Shown: one piece after another, positions 1 to 7,056 of the stretch
Layout: each line of letters begins with the position of its first letter
Numbering within the stretch: the first letter of the stretch is position 1
Assembly: GCA_021296065.1 (NCBI GenBank)
Contig: JAGWBD010000015.1
Span: 1 to 34,707 of the forward strand
Reading direction: 5' to 3'
DNA length: 34,707 nt
Source of the DNA: Anaerolineae bacterium
GTDB lineage: Bacteria > Chloroflexota > Anaerolineae > Aggregatilineales > Phototrophicaceae
Position numbers and translations under genes: made by a program
Notes under the pieces: model-generated
The model's database searches: none
The model's input: only the letters and a program-made list of their open reading frames with translations
What the model was told of the DNA's origin: nothing

Positions 1-59
1 CCGTAGTACAGCTTGCTGCGCACAGACTACACCCTGGCCGCGGAAACTCACAGGGCAAC

Positions 60-95
60 CTGTTCTGCAATCCGCTTTCTGCTACACTGGGGCCG
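60..95 (+). promoter_or_regulatory. Probable promoter of the guanylate-kinase-like gene
   Basis: TACACT at 83-88 is preceded by TGC, giving an extended -10 (TGnTACACT). The -35 region (TGTTCT at 61-66, 16 bp spacer) is poor. Transcription would start near 95, just upstream of the Shine-Dalgarno sequence at 112-118 and the TTG start at 124. Inferred from pattern only. Confidence 0.4.
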
Positions 96-123
96 TGCCT
101 TGGCAGCCCGGAAGGGAGACGGC

Positions 124-1107
124 TTGAGCGACAGTCGCGGCATTTTTTTCATGGTGGTAGGACCGCCGGGCGCCGGCAAGAACACCCTGATGAACGACGC
201 CCTCTGCAGACTGCCATGGCTAAGCCACCTGGCGACCTGCACCACCCGTGAGCCGCGCCCCGGTGAACTGGAAGCCGACGAGTACCAGTTCGTGACCATG
301 CCGCGTTTTCGGCAAATGATCGCCGGCAACGAGTTGCTGGAATGGCAGGAAGTCCATCCCGGCCTCTATTACGGCGTGCCCCGCCTGGCGGTCGAACGCG
401 GTCTGGCGGCGGGCGAGAACCTCATCGCTGACCTCGACGTGCTGGGGGCGACCTGCCTGCAAACCCTTTATCCCGAAAATACCGTGCTGATCTTCATTCA
501 ACCGCCCTCACTGCAGGAGTTGACCCAGAGAATGCAGAGACGGGGCGACCCAGAGAGCGACATACAGTCACGCATTCGTCGCGTGCACATGGAACTGCAG
601 TACGCCGCACTCGCGGATGAGGTCATCGTTAACGACGATCTCCACAAATCCCGGGACCAGTTGCGCGACATTCTGAAAGAGCGCAGGGAGCGACACAGGC
701 GTGATCGGCAGGGCACAGCGCCCCGGCGCTATTTCGTCCGTCTGCTGGTCATGGACGATTCGCGGGCGCTGTTGCGCCTGGAAGGCGAGGCCCTGCCCTG
801 GCGTCTGCCGGGGGCAAGGGAGGTTCCCCATCAGGCCGCCCTCCGCTGTCTGGATGACCTGCCCTGGCCCGCAAGGGGTTGCCTTCACAATTCACTGGGA
901 CACGCGGGTTCTTTCCTGCCGCCGACCCTGGTTGAGGTACAGCCTTGCGCGGAGGGTAAGGAACTGCGCTTCACCTGGGTCTACCGCCTGGAAAATGCCC
1001 CTGAAACCGCTCCCCCGGGGTGGCGCTGGACCTCCTTGCAGGATCCTGAATTGCCGCCCGGCCTCGCGCAGCAGCTGAATGTCGGCGAAGCCGTGACGTC
1101 GCCCTGA
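124..1107 (+). CDS. Guanylate-kinase-like protein with extra C-terminal (degenerate Nudix-like) domain
   Basis: About 327 aa. The first ~200 residues match the guanylate kinase family, which phosphorylates GMP to GDP in the cytoplasm: a P-loop GPPGAGKNTL, the GMP-binding TTREPRPGE, DEYQF, the EWQEVH..YYG segment and the lid arginines. Two oddities are visible. The residue after the P-loop lysine is Asn, where Ser or Thr normally helps bind Mg-nucleotide. About 130 residues follow the kinase domain, with a segment (RLLVMDDSRALLRL...LPG) resembling the start of a Nudix fold but without the catalytic Nudix box. I chose TTG at 124 because GGAAGGGAG lies 6-13 bp upstream, the same arrangement as argS; an open frame continues upstream to 13. 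ygfZ begins 2 bp after the stop, so the two are probably co-transcribed. True GMP kinase activity is uncertain. Confidence 0.75.
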   Translation: MSDSRGIFFMVVGPPGAGKNTLMNDALCRLPWLSHLATCTTREPRPGELEADEYQFVTMPRFRQMIAGNELLEWQEVHPGLYYGVPRLAVERGLAAGENLIADLDVLGATCLQTLYPENTVLIFIQPPSLQELTQRMQRRGDPESDIQSRIRRVHMELQYAALADEVIVNDDLHKSRDQLRDILKERRERHRRDRQGTAPRRYFVRLLVMDDSRALLRLEGEALPWRLPGAREVPHQAALRCLDDLPWPARGCLHNSLGHAGSFLPPTLVEVQPCAEGKELRFTWVYRLENAPETAPPGWRWTSLQDPELPPGLAQQLNVGEAVTSP

Positions 1108-1109
1108 AC

Positions 1110-2165
1110 ATGGACCTGCGGGCCTTGCAACAGTCCCAGGGCGCCCGCCTGGCGCCGGACGGCATTCCGTTGCATTTCAACAACGCGCAAGAGGCCTGGC
1201 AGGCTGCGCTCCAGTCGGCCGTCCTGCTGGATCGCTCGCATGAGGCGCGCCTGCGCCTCTCCGGCGCCAGCGCGGCCGATCTCCTGCAGCGGCTTTCAAC
1301 CAATGACGTGCTGGCCCCTGACCTCAACCATGGTTGCCCGACCATTTTCACGAGCTGGCACGGTCGGGTGCTTGAGCGGGTGGAAGTCTGGCGCGAGCCG
1401 GACAGCCTGCTGTTGCTCGGCGGGCCCGGACGGGCTGCGTCGCTACGGGACTACCTGCAGCGCAATATCTTTTTCAATGACGACGTGCAAGTCACAGACC
1501 TGACGCCCGACCACAGCCTGCTCGACCTGATTGGCCCTGCAGCGCCAGCCCTGCTGCAACTTCCGGAAACAGGCCAGGAAGCGTATGGGCTCTGGCACAG
1601 GGAACTGGCGGGCCACGTCGTGCAGGTGGCGGCCCGCAAGGCACCGGGCGTGCCGCGCGTGTCCCTTGTGGCGCCCGTGAATTCCGCCGGTGAGCTGTGG
1701 CAGGCACTGTGTGCCGCCGGCGCCGTGCCCGCTGGCTCGCTGCTATTCAATGCCTTGCGCGTTCGCGCCGGTCTCCCGGCCGCGGGCAGCGAACTCACGG
1801 ACAACTTCATTCCACTGGAACTGGGACTGTGGGACGAGGTGAGCTTCAGCAAGGGTTGCTACACCGGCCAGGAGATCATCGCCAGGATGGAAAGCCGCGG
1901 GCAGTTGGCGAAGATGTTGCTGCGGCTGCAACCGGCGGCCGATATAGAGGCCCCCGCTGATCTGCTGCACGAGGGCCGGGTCGCCGGTCGCCTGACCAGC
2001 AGCATAACTGCACCGGACGGCGAGCGCTACGCTCTGGGCGTGCTGCGCCGGGCGCAGGCAGGGCCGGGCACGATGCTCCAGACCGCCGGCGGCGTACAGC
2101 TAAAGGTGCTGGCGGCGGCGGGCGTTCAGCCAGGGGACCAAACGTCAAGCTCCGGCGGGGGCTGA
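1110..2165 (+). CDS. ygfZ: YgfZ/GcvT-family folate-binding protein
   Basis: 351 aa. This family is related to the aminomethyltransferase GcvT and helps maintain or repair iron-sulfur enzymes in a folate-dependent way. The diagnostic signature is K-G-C-Y-x-G-Q-E, seen here as FSKGCYTGQEI near residue 245, with the conserved Cys present. The N-terminal half has the GcvT-like pattern (RLSGASAADLLQRLSTNDV). It starts at ATG 1110, 2 bp after the upstream stop, so translation is probably coupled. Its last 40 bp overlap the 3' end of the convergent DivIC-like gene. Annotation by signature is firm; the exact client enzyme is unknown. Confidence 0.88.
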   Translation: MDLRALQQSQGARLAPDGIPLHFNNAQEAWQAALQSAVLLDRSHEARLRLSGASAADLLQRLSTNDVLAPDLNHGCPTIFTSWHGRVLERVEVWREPDSLLLLGGPGRAASLRDYLQRNIFFNDDVQVTDLTPDHSLLDLIGPAAPALLQLPETGQEAYGLWHRELAGHVVQVAARKAPGVPRVSLVAPVNSAGELWQALCAAGAVPAGSLLFNALRVRAGLPAAGSELTDNFIPLELGLWDEVSFSKGCYTGQEIIARMESRGQLAKMLLRLQPAADIEAPADLLHEGRVAGRLTSSITAPDGERYALGVLRRAQAGPGTMLQTAGGVQLKVLAAAGVQPGDQTSSSGGG

Positions 2166-2587
2166 TCGAAAAACAGCGCCCACCACAAGGTCCAGTTGGG
2201 GGGGCGACGAGGAACAGTCTGCACCTCAACGCGTCTGGCCACGCTGCCATCCCCGGCGCTGACCGGCGGAATGTAAAGCGTGTCGCCCGTCGGAACCGGA
2301 ATGACGAGACGTTCACCCGGGCGCACCATCTTGCCTTCGTCCCTGGCCCAGCGCTGCACGTAGGAATCGCTGCTGGCGCGGTCACGTTCGTCGACAAGTT
2401 TGGCCTGGTCCGCGCGCAGCGTTTCGATTTCAGCCAGCACCTGGCGGTGGGCCTCCTGCAGCGGTCTGCCGGCGCTGATGCGCGTGCTAAAGTTAATCGC
2501 GAGGGTCAGCGCCGCCGTCAGAATGACTGCAAACACCACCTGAATACCGTTGATGCGCGTAACCCTGCCGCCTGGACGCCCGTTCAT
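2126..2587 (-). CDS. Septum formation initiator family protein (DivIC/FtsB-like)
   Basis: 153 aa, bitopic membrane protein. A hydrophobic segment at about residues 12-32 is followed by a heptad-like coiled coil at about 38-68 (EAHRQVLAEIETLRADQAKL), then the family's short extracytoplasmic part with YVQRWARDEGKMVRPGE, the usual 'ARe..gmv.pGE' motif. DivIC/FtsB proteins pair with FtsL and link early and late division proteins at the septum. The C-terminal ~60 residues include WTLWWALFF, common in the longer Chloroflexota and Firmicutes members. No Shine-Dalgarno precedes the ATG at 2587; a -10 box sits 7 bp upstream, suggesting a leaderless message. Convergent with ygfZ (40 bp overlap), divergent from the cupin gene. 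Confidence 0.8.
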   Translation of the reverse strand: MNGRPGGRVTRINGIQVVFAVILTAALTLAINFSTRISAGRPLQEAHRQVLAEIETLRADQAKLVDERDRASSDSYVQRWARDEGKMVRPGERLVIPVPTGDTLYIPPVSAGDGSVARRVEVQTVPRRPPNWTLWWALFFDQPPPELDVWSPG

Positions 2588-2624
2588 GAATCACAGTATA
2601 ACCGGAGCAAAATGGCAGCAGGAA
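2573..2624. promoter_or_regulatory. Divergent promoter pair with overlapping -10 boxes (DivIC-like gene / cupin gene)
   Basis: On the minus strand TTCCTG (2619-2624), an 18 bp spacer and TATACT (2595-2600) lead to a start at the ATG of the DivIC-like gene (2587). On the plus strand TGGACG (2573-2578), an 18 bp spacer and TATAAC (2597-2602) lead to a start near 2609, ahead of the cupin gene. The two -10 hexamers share 2597-2600, so both promoters cannot be melted independently. Confidence 0.45.
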
Positions 2625-2630
2625 TGGCCC

Positions 2631-2993
2631 ATGGCACATATTGAGCATGAGCGTCAGCCAGCGTGGCGCACGAAACGCAGTAGCCTGCAGACGCGCACCA
2701 TCGTCTCCCGCGATTGCGGCGCCCGCAGTCTGGTGGTTTGGGAACAGCGCCTGCAACCCGGGGAACGCATTCCGCTGCATTATCACGAATTTGAGGAGAC
2801 CCTCACCGTTCTGGAGGGCGAGTTGACGGTGGATATTGGCGATCGTCAGGTCCTGGCTAGGGCCCGCAGCACCCTCTTCGTGGCGCCAGGCGTCGCCCAC
2901 AAGCTGCACAACAGGGGCAGCGTCCCGGCCCTGTTGCTGGCGCACTTCATCAATGCCGAGCCAACAATTGTCGCCCTGCCGGACCGGGAATAA
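2631..2993 (+). CDS. Small cupin-domain protein
   Basis: 120 aa, single cupin_2 barrel. The first cupin motif is visible as PLHYHEFEETLTVLEGE (H, H and E metal ligands spaced as expected) and the second as FVAPGVAHKLHNRG with its His. Such small single-barrel cupins bind a metal and serve as dioxygenases, isomerases or sugar/ligand-binding proteins; nothing here fixes a substrate. I chose ATG 2631 because an AGGA lies upstream and a matching promoter would start transcription near 2609; the open frame extends back to 2550 across the divergent gene. It is convergent with tRNA-Leu. Confidence 0.8.
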   Translation: MAHIEHERQPAWRTKRSSLQTRTIVSRDCGARSLVVWEQRLQPGERIPLHYHEFEETLTVLEGELTVDIGDRQVLARARSTLFVAPGVAHKLHNRGSVPALLLAHFINAEPTIVALPDRE

Positions 2994-3000
2994 CGCAAAG

Positions 3001-3020
3001 ACAGCCCCCGAAAGGACTGC
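3001..3020 (-). terminator. Possible terminator downstream of tRNA-Leu
   Basis: On the minus strand GCAGTCC-TTTCGG-GGGCTGT can form a 7 bp stem with two G-U pairs, followed by CTTTGCGTTATT, a weak T-rich stretch. It lies 7 bp beyond the tRNA 3' end and between convergent genes. Weak by standard rules because the T tract is interrupted. Confidence 0.35.
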
Positions 3021-3027
3021 CTGGCCT

Positions 3028-3111
3028 TGCCGAAGGTGGGAGTCGAACCCACACTCCCCAAGGGGAACTACGCCCTGAACGTAGCGCGTCTGCCTGTTCC
3101 GCCACTTCGGC
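3028..3111 (-). tRNA. tRNA-Leu, anticodon CAG
   Basis: 84 nt, class II tRNA with a long variable arm. The acceptor stem GCCGAAG/CTTCGGC pairs over 7 bp with discriminator A. The anticodon stem CTACG/CGTAG encloses loop TTCAGGG, giving anticodon CAG. The T arm is GTGGG-TTCGACT-CCCAC. CCA is not encoded (next bases are AGG). A near-consensus promoter lies just upstream. Confidence 0.95.
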
Positions 3112-3121
3112 TGACGCGGTT

Positions 3122-3149
3122 ATTGTAACAGCAATCCCGACCCTGTCAA
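3122..3149 (-). promoter_or_regulatory. Promoter of tRNA-Leu
   Basis: On the minus strand a perfect TTGACA (3144-3149), a 16 bp spacer and TACAAT (3122-3127). The start would fall near 3115, 4 bp ahead of the mature tRNA 5' end. One of the best sigma-70-type matches in the window. Confidence 0.75.
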
Positions 3150-3157
3150 CGACTACC

Positions 3158-3186
3158 TTGCGCGCCAGGGGCTACCTGCCTACCAT
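3158..3186 (+). promoter_or_regulatory. Possible promoter of the SH3b/beta-lactamase-like gene
   Basis: TTGCGC (3158-3163), 17 bp spacer, TACCAT (3181-3186). Start would be near 3193, leaving a ~30 nt leader that contains the GGAGGA Shine-Dalgarno sequence before ATG 3225. Moderate match only. Confidence 0.35.
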
Positions 3187-3224
3187 GAAAAGAGGCGACC
3201 GACCTGTCCTGGAGGAAGTGCACC

Positions 3225-4883
3225 ATGGGTCGCAGGCTTCTTCTGCTGACGCTTGCCATACTGACTGCCTGGCCGGTCCTGACACAGCCTCCCTCCCCGG
3301 TGACGGCAGAAGCGCTTGGTCAGGCCAATCTGCGCGCGGCCGCGGCCGTTGTAGCGGAACTGCGGGGTGAGATCTTCCGCGGCCAACGCTGGCCGGTGCT
3401 GGCTCGCAGTGAAATTTACCCCTGGTACCTGCTGGGCGATGGCCAGGGCCAGCCAATGGGCTGGGTCTACGCCGACCTGGTGACTCTCAATGGCGACAGA
3501 CTGGGCCTTCCACTCTCCACGCTGGTCCTTCCTGCCCAACCGGCCGGTCCGACGCCCATACCCGCCCCCACCACAGACGCAGCACCTGCAGCGACGCTGG
3601 CGGCGACGCCCCTTCCCCAGGCGGCCGTGTACGGCTCGCTCACCGGCACTGTCAACATCCGTCAGGGCCCCGGTGTGGATTACGCCCGCATCGCGGTGGG
3701 CCAGGCCGGCGAGCGTTTCCGTCTCACAGCCCGCCACAGTTTGGTGCCCTGGGCGCAGGTGCTGGATGCGCGCGGGCCCACCGGCCGCGCCTGGATCGCT
3801 CTTGACCTGCTACAAATTGAAGGCGACCCCGCCAGCCTGCCGCTTTTTACACAAGCCGTGCTGCATCTGCCAACGCTTACATCCACGCCATCGCTGGGCC
3901 TGGTTGGCGCGGTGCACGGCCAGGGCGAGCGACTGCTGCCGGCACCTGTCGACCTGGTCGACGTCGGTCACCAGGCATGGGACCTTGTGCTGGCGGCCGG
4001 CTTCGAACGCGAATGCGGACGGCCGGCGGGGCTTTACGTCGTGGACCTGGCCAGCGGAACCGGCCTCGGCTTCCATGAGCAACTGGCCTTCAGCGGTACA
4101 AGCATTCAGAAAATTAACATCCTGACCGCCCTTTTTGCCGCAGAGCAGGGCCTGTTGTCGCGTGACCTCGCCGTCGATGTGGCCAATACCATGATTTGCA
4201 GCGAAAACGTGGCCACCAACCGCCTGCTTGCGCACATTGGAGAAGGTGACACCTGGGCAGGAGCGGGGCAGGTAACCCGGCTGCTTGAGTCGCTGGAGTT
4301 GACCGGCAGCTACCTGCTCACGCCTTACACCATTCCGGGCCAGACTCCGCAACCGCCCCCTGTCTTGCCAGCGCTTCCGGCTTCCTTCCGAAGCGATACA
4401 GTGACGGACGCGGACCCCTGGAATCGCATTACTGCGCGCGACGCCGGCCAGCAACTGGCATCGCTGCACTACTGTGCCAGCGAGGAAAACAACGCTCTGA
4501 CGGCGGCCGGTCTGGAGGCGCGGGAGTGCCGCCAGGCGCTACAGGTCATGCGCAACAATACGGTCGACGCCCTGCTCAGGGCGGGTGTACCGGCCGATAC
4601 CAGTGTGGCGCACAAGCACGGCTGGATCGCCGATACCCACAGCAACGCCGCCCTCTTCCAGACGCCGGGCGGCAATTATGTCATTGTGCTGCTGCTTAAT
4701 CAGCCACAATGGCTGGATTTCCAGCGCTCCCTGCCGCTCATGGCCGAGGTGTCACGCCTGATTTACAACGCCTACAATCCGCAGGCGCCGCTTGACGCCA
4801 TTCGCGAAGGATTTATTCCCGAGGCTGCCGACTGTGATTTCACAGCCAGCCCGCTGATCGACGAATTGCTGGCCGCGCGTTGA
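3225..4883 (+). CDS. Secreted SH3b-domain protein with class A beta-lactamase-like domain
   Basis: 552 aa. An N-terminal signal peptide (about 1-30) is followed by two SH3b-like modules (about 30-90, and 137-200 with VNIRQGPGVDYARI) separated by a Pro/Ala/Thr linker (about 103-130). The C-terminal ~320 residues carry the class A serine hydrolase layout: SxxK at 293-296 (SIQK), an SDN-like SEN at 326-328, and HKHGW at 463-467 where enzymes of this class usually have KTG. SH3b modules bind cell-wall peptide, so the protein probably acts at or outside the envelope as a peptidoglycan-related or beta-lactamase-like hydrolase. A good Shine-Dalgarno (GGAGGA) precedes ATG 3225. Genuine beta-lactam resistance is not implied. 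Convergent with the DUF971 gene, 9 bp apart. Confidence 0.85.
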   Translation: MGRRLLLLTLAILTAWPVLTQPPSPVTAEALGQANLRAAAAVVAELRGEIFRGQRWPVLARSEIYPWYLLGDGQGQPMGWVYADLVTLNGDRLGLPLSTLVLPAQPAGPTPIPAPTTDAAPAATLAATPLPQAAVYGSLTGTVNIRQGPGVDYARIAVGQAGERFRLTARHSLVPWAQVLDARGPTGRAWIALDLLQIEGDPASLPLFTQAVLHLPTLTSTPSLGLVGAVHGQGERLLPAPVDLVDVGHQAWDLVLAAGFERECGRPAGLYVVDLASGTGLGFHEQLAFSGTSIQKINILTALFAAEQGLLSRDLAVDVANTMICSENVATNRLLAHIGEGDTWAGAGQVTRLLESLELTGSYLLTPYTIPGQTPQPPPVLPALPASFRSDTVTDADPWNRITARDAGQQLASLHYCASEENNALTAAGLEARECRQALQVMRNNTVDALLRAGVPADTSVAHKHGWIADTHSNAALFQTPGGNYVIVLLLNQPQWLDFQRSLPLMAEVSRLIYNAYNPQAPLDAIREGFIPEAADCDFTASPLIDELLAAR

Positions 4884-4892
4884 GCGCCAGGA

Positions 4893-5237
4893 TCAGGCAG
4901 CTGGGCCGTCGTCCTCTGTCCCTGCGCCAGGCGGGCAGAGACGCCGCAGGTAGGCCCAACTGTAAATGCCGGTGGCGTGCCCATCATCCCAGCCCGGTTG
5001 CAGGGCATAGGAACCTACGAGGTCTACTGAAACCAGTTGCCATGAACGCGCGGGCTTGAGTACCAGCAAGTCCTCCGGTTCGTGGGCCTGACCCATGAAA
5101 CGGTGGCCGCCGCGACAGGCGACGCAGGGGCAGGCCTCCCGCAACTGTGCCCAGGGATAGTGACAGGTCTCGCCATCCTGCCAGCGGATAATCAGGGTCC
5201 GGGACTGTCTGTCCAGCGTGACGGCCTGTGGCCGCAT
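4893..5237 (-). CDS. DUF971 domain protein
   Basis: 114 aa. Almost entirely one DUF971 domain, also found at the N-terminus of gamma-butyrobetaine hydroxylase: LIIRWQDGETCHYPWAQLREACPCVACRG near the start and the GxYALQ..W.DGHxTGIYSWxYLR end motif. The CPCVAC cluster can bind metal. In several genomes the domain stands alone near Fe-S cluster (ApbC/Mrp) or oxygen-dependent genes, but no such partner is adjacent here, so the role is open. I chose ATG 5237 because GAGGGAGG lies 8 bp upstream; the frame opens back to 5270. Confidence 0.82.
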   Translation of the reverse strand: MRPQAVTLDRQSRTLIIRWQDGETCHYPWAQLREACPCVACRGGHRFMGQAHEPEDLLVLKPARSWQLVSVDLVGSYALQPGWDDGHATGIYSWAYLRRLCPPGAGTEDDGPAA

Positions 5238-5264
5238 GGATTTCGCCTCCCTCGCCGGCACCGC

Positions 5265-5292
5265 TTGCAAAGGCCCCGACCTTTGCTACAAT
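5265..5292 (+). promoter_or_regulatory. Promoter of the lipoprotein gene
   Basis: TTGCAA (5265-5270), 16 bp spacer, TACAAT (5287-5292) with a TGC extension. Start near 5299; the leader of about 55 nt includes the inverted repeat 5314-5338 and the Shine-Dalgarno sequence at 5343-5346. Confidence 0.65.
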
Positions 5293-5313
5293 GTCTGCAG
5301 GTCGTCAGATCCG

Positions 5314-5338
5314 AATTCGAAGGCACCGGTTTCGAATT
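5314..5338. repeat. Perfect 8-bp inverted repeat in the lipoprotein gene leader
   Basis: AATTCGAA, a 9 bp centre, then TTCGAATT. It lies 15 bp after the expected transcription start and 5 bp before the Shine-Dalgarno sequence. It could be a repressor operator or a hairpin that affects ribosome access; the sequence alone cannot decide. Confidence 0.6.
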
Positions 5339-5353
5339 TTTCTGGAGAATACC

Positions 5354-6067
5354 ATGCATCGACGGGCCTGGTTATGCGTCGCGCTGATCGGGATTCTCGT
5401 CAGCGCCTGTCAGGGCCCCCCACCCACGCAAATTGTCCTGGTGGTGACGGCCACGCCCGAGGGTTTCGCCGCCCAGGCCGACCCTGAAACGGCAACCAGC
5501 CTTCCGGTCCAGACGGGACAGGACAACGCGCCTGTCGAGCAGGCAACAGCAACGTCGACCCCGCTTTCCTTGCCGACAACGGCAACAAGCGCTACGCCGG
5601 CGCCCTTGCCAGGGACGCCTTTCTTGACGCAACCTACGCCAACCGTGCGCCAGATTCAGGTGGCCGAGCAACTCTTCGAGCGGGGCCGTATGTTTTGGCT
5701 GCAACCGACAGGACAGATCTGGGTCCTGGTGGTTACCGCCGAAGGCATGGGCGCCTGGTTCGTCTACGAAGACCTGTTTCAGGAGGGCGACCTGGAATCA
5801 GACCCTGGCATTGTGCCGCCGGATGACACCTTGCAACAGCCTGTGCGGGGATTCGGCCGCCTCTGGCGTGACAACAGCGAGGTTCGCGAGCAACTGGGCT
5901 GGGCCACTTCCGATGAATTCGGTTTCGTCACCAGCTACGAGTACCATCCCACACTCCGCTTTGAAAACGGTCAATTCGTCTCCGCGCCAGGCGAACACGT
6001 GATGCACAGCCTCTATGGCGAGGGCTTTCGCTTTATCGAGGAGAGCGGCAGCTGGCGGTTAAACTAG
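5354..6067 (+). CDS. Predicted lipoprotein with Thr/Pro-rich linker
   Basis: 237 aa. The N-terminus has a lipoprotein signal with lipobox LVSAC, so Cys19 should be acylated and the protein anchored on the outer face of the membrane. Residues ~25-95 form a low-complexity Thr/Pro/Ala linker. The C-terminal globular part contains IWVLVVTAEGMGAWFVYEDLF and then PVRGFGRLWRDNSEVREQLG, a motif repeated in Chloroflexota surface proteins and resembling LGFP-type modules thought to contact the cell wall. ATG 5354 has GGAG 7 bp upstream and agrees with the mapped promoter. Function is otherwise unknown. The methyltransferase gene follows 65 bp later without an obvious promoter. Confidence 0.8.
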   Translation: MHRRAWLCVALIGILVSACQGPPPTQIVLVVTATPEGFAAQADPETATSLPVQTGQDNAPVEQATATSTPLSLPTTATSATPAPLPGTPFLTQPTPTVRQIQVAEQLFERGRMFWLQPTGQIWVLVVTAEGMGAWFVYEDLFQEGDLESDPGIVPPDDTLQQPVRGFGRLWRDNSEVREQLGWATSDEFGFVTSYEYHPTLRFENGQFVSAPGEHVMHSLYGEGFRFIEESGSWRLN

Positions 6068-6132
6068 ACGAAGTCGGGCCCCTGGCATGAGAACACACGG
6101 GGGGTCTGCCTGGCTGTACCGGTCGGCCCTTG

Positions 6133-6990
6133 ATGCCTGATACAGCGCTGGCAATCGCCGCTGCCCTGTTGGCACTGGCACTGCTGTGGCTGGCCTGGTG
6201 GCTGTTGATTGCCAGCGAGGGAGTCTACCTGGGTCAGCGTGTGGTGGTCTGGCTTTACGATCGCTTCTCCGGCCGCTACGACGACACCAAGAACTTCCAG
6301 CCCGTTTACGAACAGGCCCTGCTGGCCCAGCCTCTGCTGGATGCACTCGCCGGTCACCGCGCGCCGATGGTGCTTGACGTCGCCACAGGGACCGCGCGCT
6401 TGCCACTGGCCCTGCTCGGACATCCGGATTTCCAGGGCCGGATCGTCGCTGCCGACTTGAGTCGTGGCATGCTGGAAATCGCGGCACTCAAATTGGCCGG
6501 ACAGGAGCGGCGTTGCCTTCTGTTGCGCTGTCCCGCCCCTGGCCTGCCTTTTGAGGACGAGAGTTTCGACGTGGTCACCTGCCTTGAGGCGCTTGAATTC
6601 ATGGCCCGCCCAGGCGGCGTTCTGGCCGAGTTACTGCGTGTCTTGCGTCCGGGCGGCCTGCTGTTCATCAGCAATCGCGTCAACACCCGCCTGATGCCCG
6701 GCAAGACCTGGAACCAGCAGCAACTGGCCGGTCTGTTGCAACAAAATGGCGCCGAATCGATGCGTCGTGAGCCATGGCAGATCGACTATGAACGAATATT
6801 TGTCCGCAAGAGGGGGACAGCAACACCCCTTGGCGCCCGTCCGCCGGCCGAATTGTTGCGCTGCCCTGTTTGCCCAGGGGTCGGGCTGGACCAAAGTGAA
6901 GCGGACATCTGGCGCTGCTGCAACTGTCGCCAGGCGATCAGGGCCAGCGGTGGTTATCTGGACCACGAAGCCTGGTGCAGGGCGCGTTGA
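6133..6990 (+). CDS. Membrane-anchored class I SAM-dependent methyltransferase with C-terminal zinc ribbon
   Basis: 285 aa. A hydrophobic segment at about residues 4-27 (AAALLALALLWLAWWLL) should anchor it. The Rossmann methyltransferase domain follows: motif I VLDVATGTARLPLAL, the acidic strand VAADLS, motif LPFEDESFDVVTC and the post-I loop VLRPGGLLFISNR. The last ~50 residues have CPVC...CCNC, a likely zinc ribbon. The fold resembles UbiE/COQ5-type enzymes, but the substrate cannot be told. There is no good Shine-Dalgarno before ATG 6133, while an in-frame stop at 6088 limits upstream extension. It probably shares a transcript with the lipoprotein gene. Confidence 0.8.
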   Translation: MPDTALAIAAALLALALLWLAWWLLIASEGVYLGQRVVVWLYDRFSGRYDDTKNFQPVYEQALLAQPLLDALAGHRAPMVLDVATGTARLPLALLGHPDFQGRIVAADLSRGMLEIAALKLAGQERRCLLLRCPAPGLPFEDESFDVVTCLEALEFMARPGGVLAELLRVLRPGGLLFISNRVNTRLMPGKTWNQQQLAGLLQQNGAESMRREPWQIDYERIFVRKRGTATPLGARPPAELLRCPVCPGVGLDQSEADIWRCCNCRQAIRASGGYLDHEAWCRAR

Positions 6991-6996
6991 TCACCG

Positions 6997-7025
6997 TTGC
7001 ACATTGCTGCCCGCTGCGCCAGAAT
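6997..7025 (+). promoter_or_regulatory. Possible promoter of argS-dcd
   Basis: TTGCAC (6997-7002), 17 bp spacer, CAGAAT (7020-7025). A start near 7032 would leave the Shine-Dalgarno at 7041-7050 and support the TTG start at 7057, not the ATG at 7024. Confidence 0.35.
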
Positions 7026-7056
7026 GCGGCCCAGCGCCCCGGGAAGGGAGATTGAC

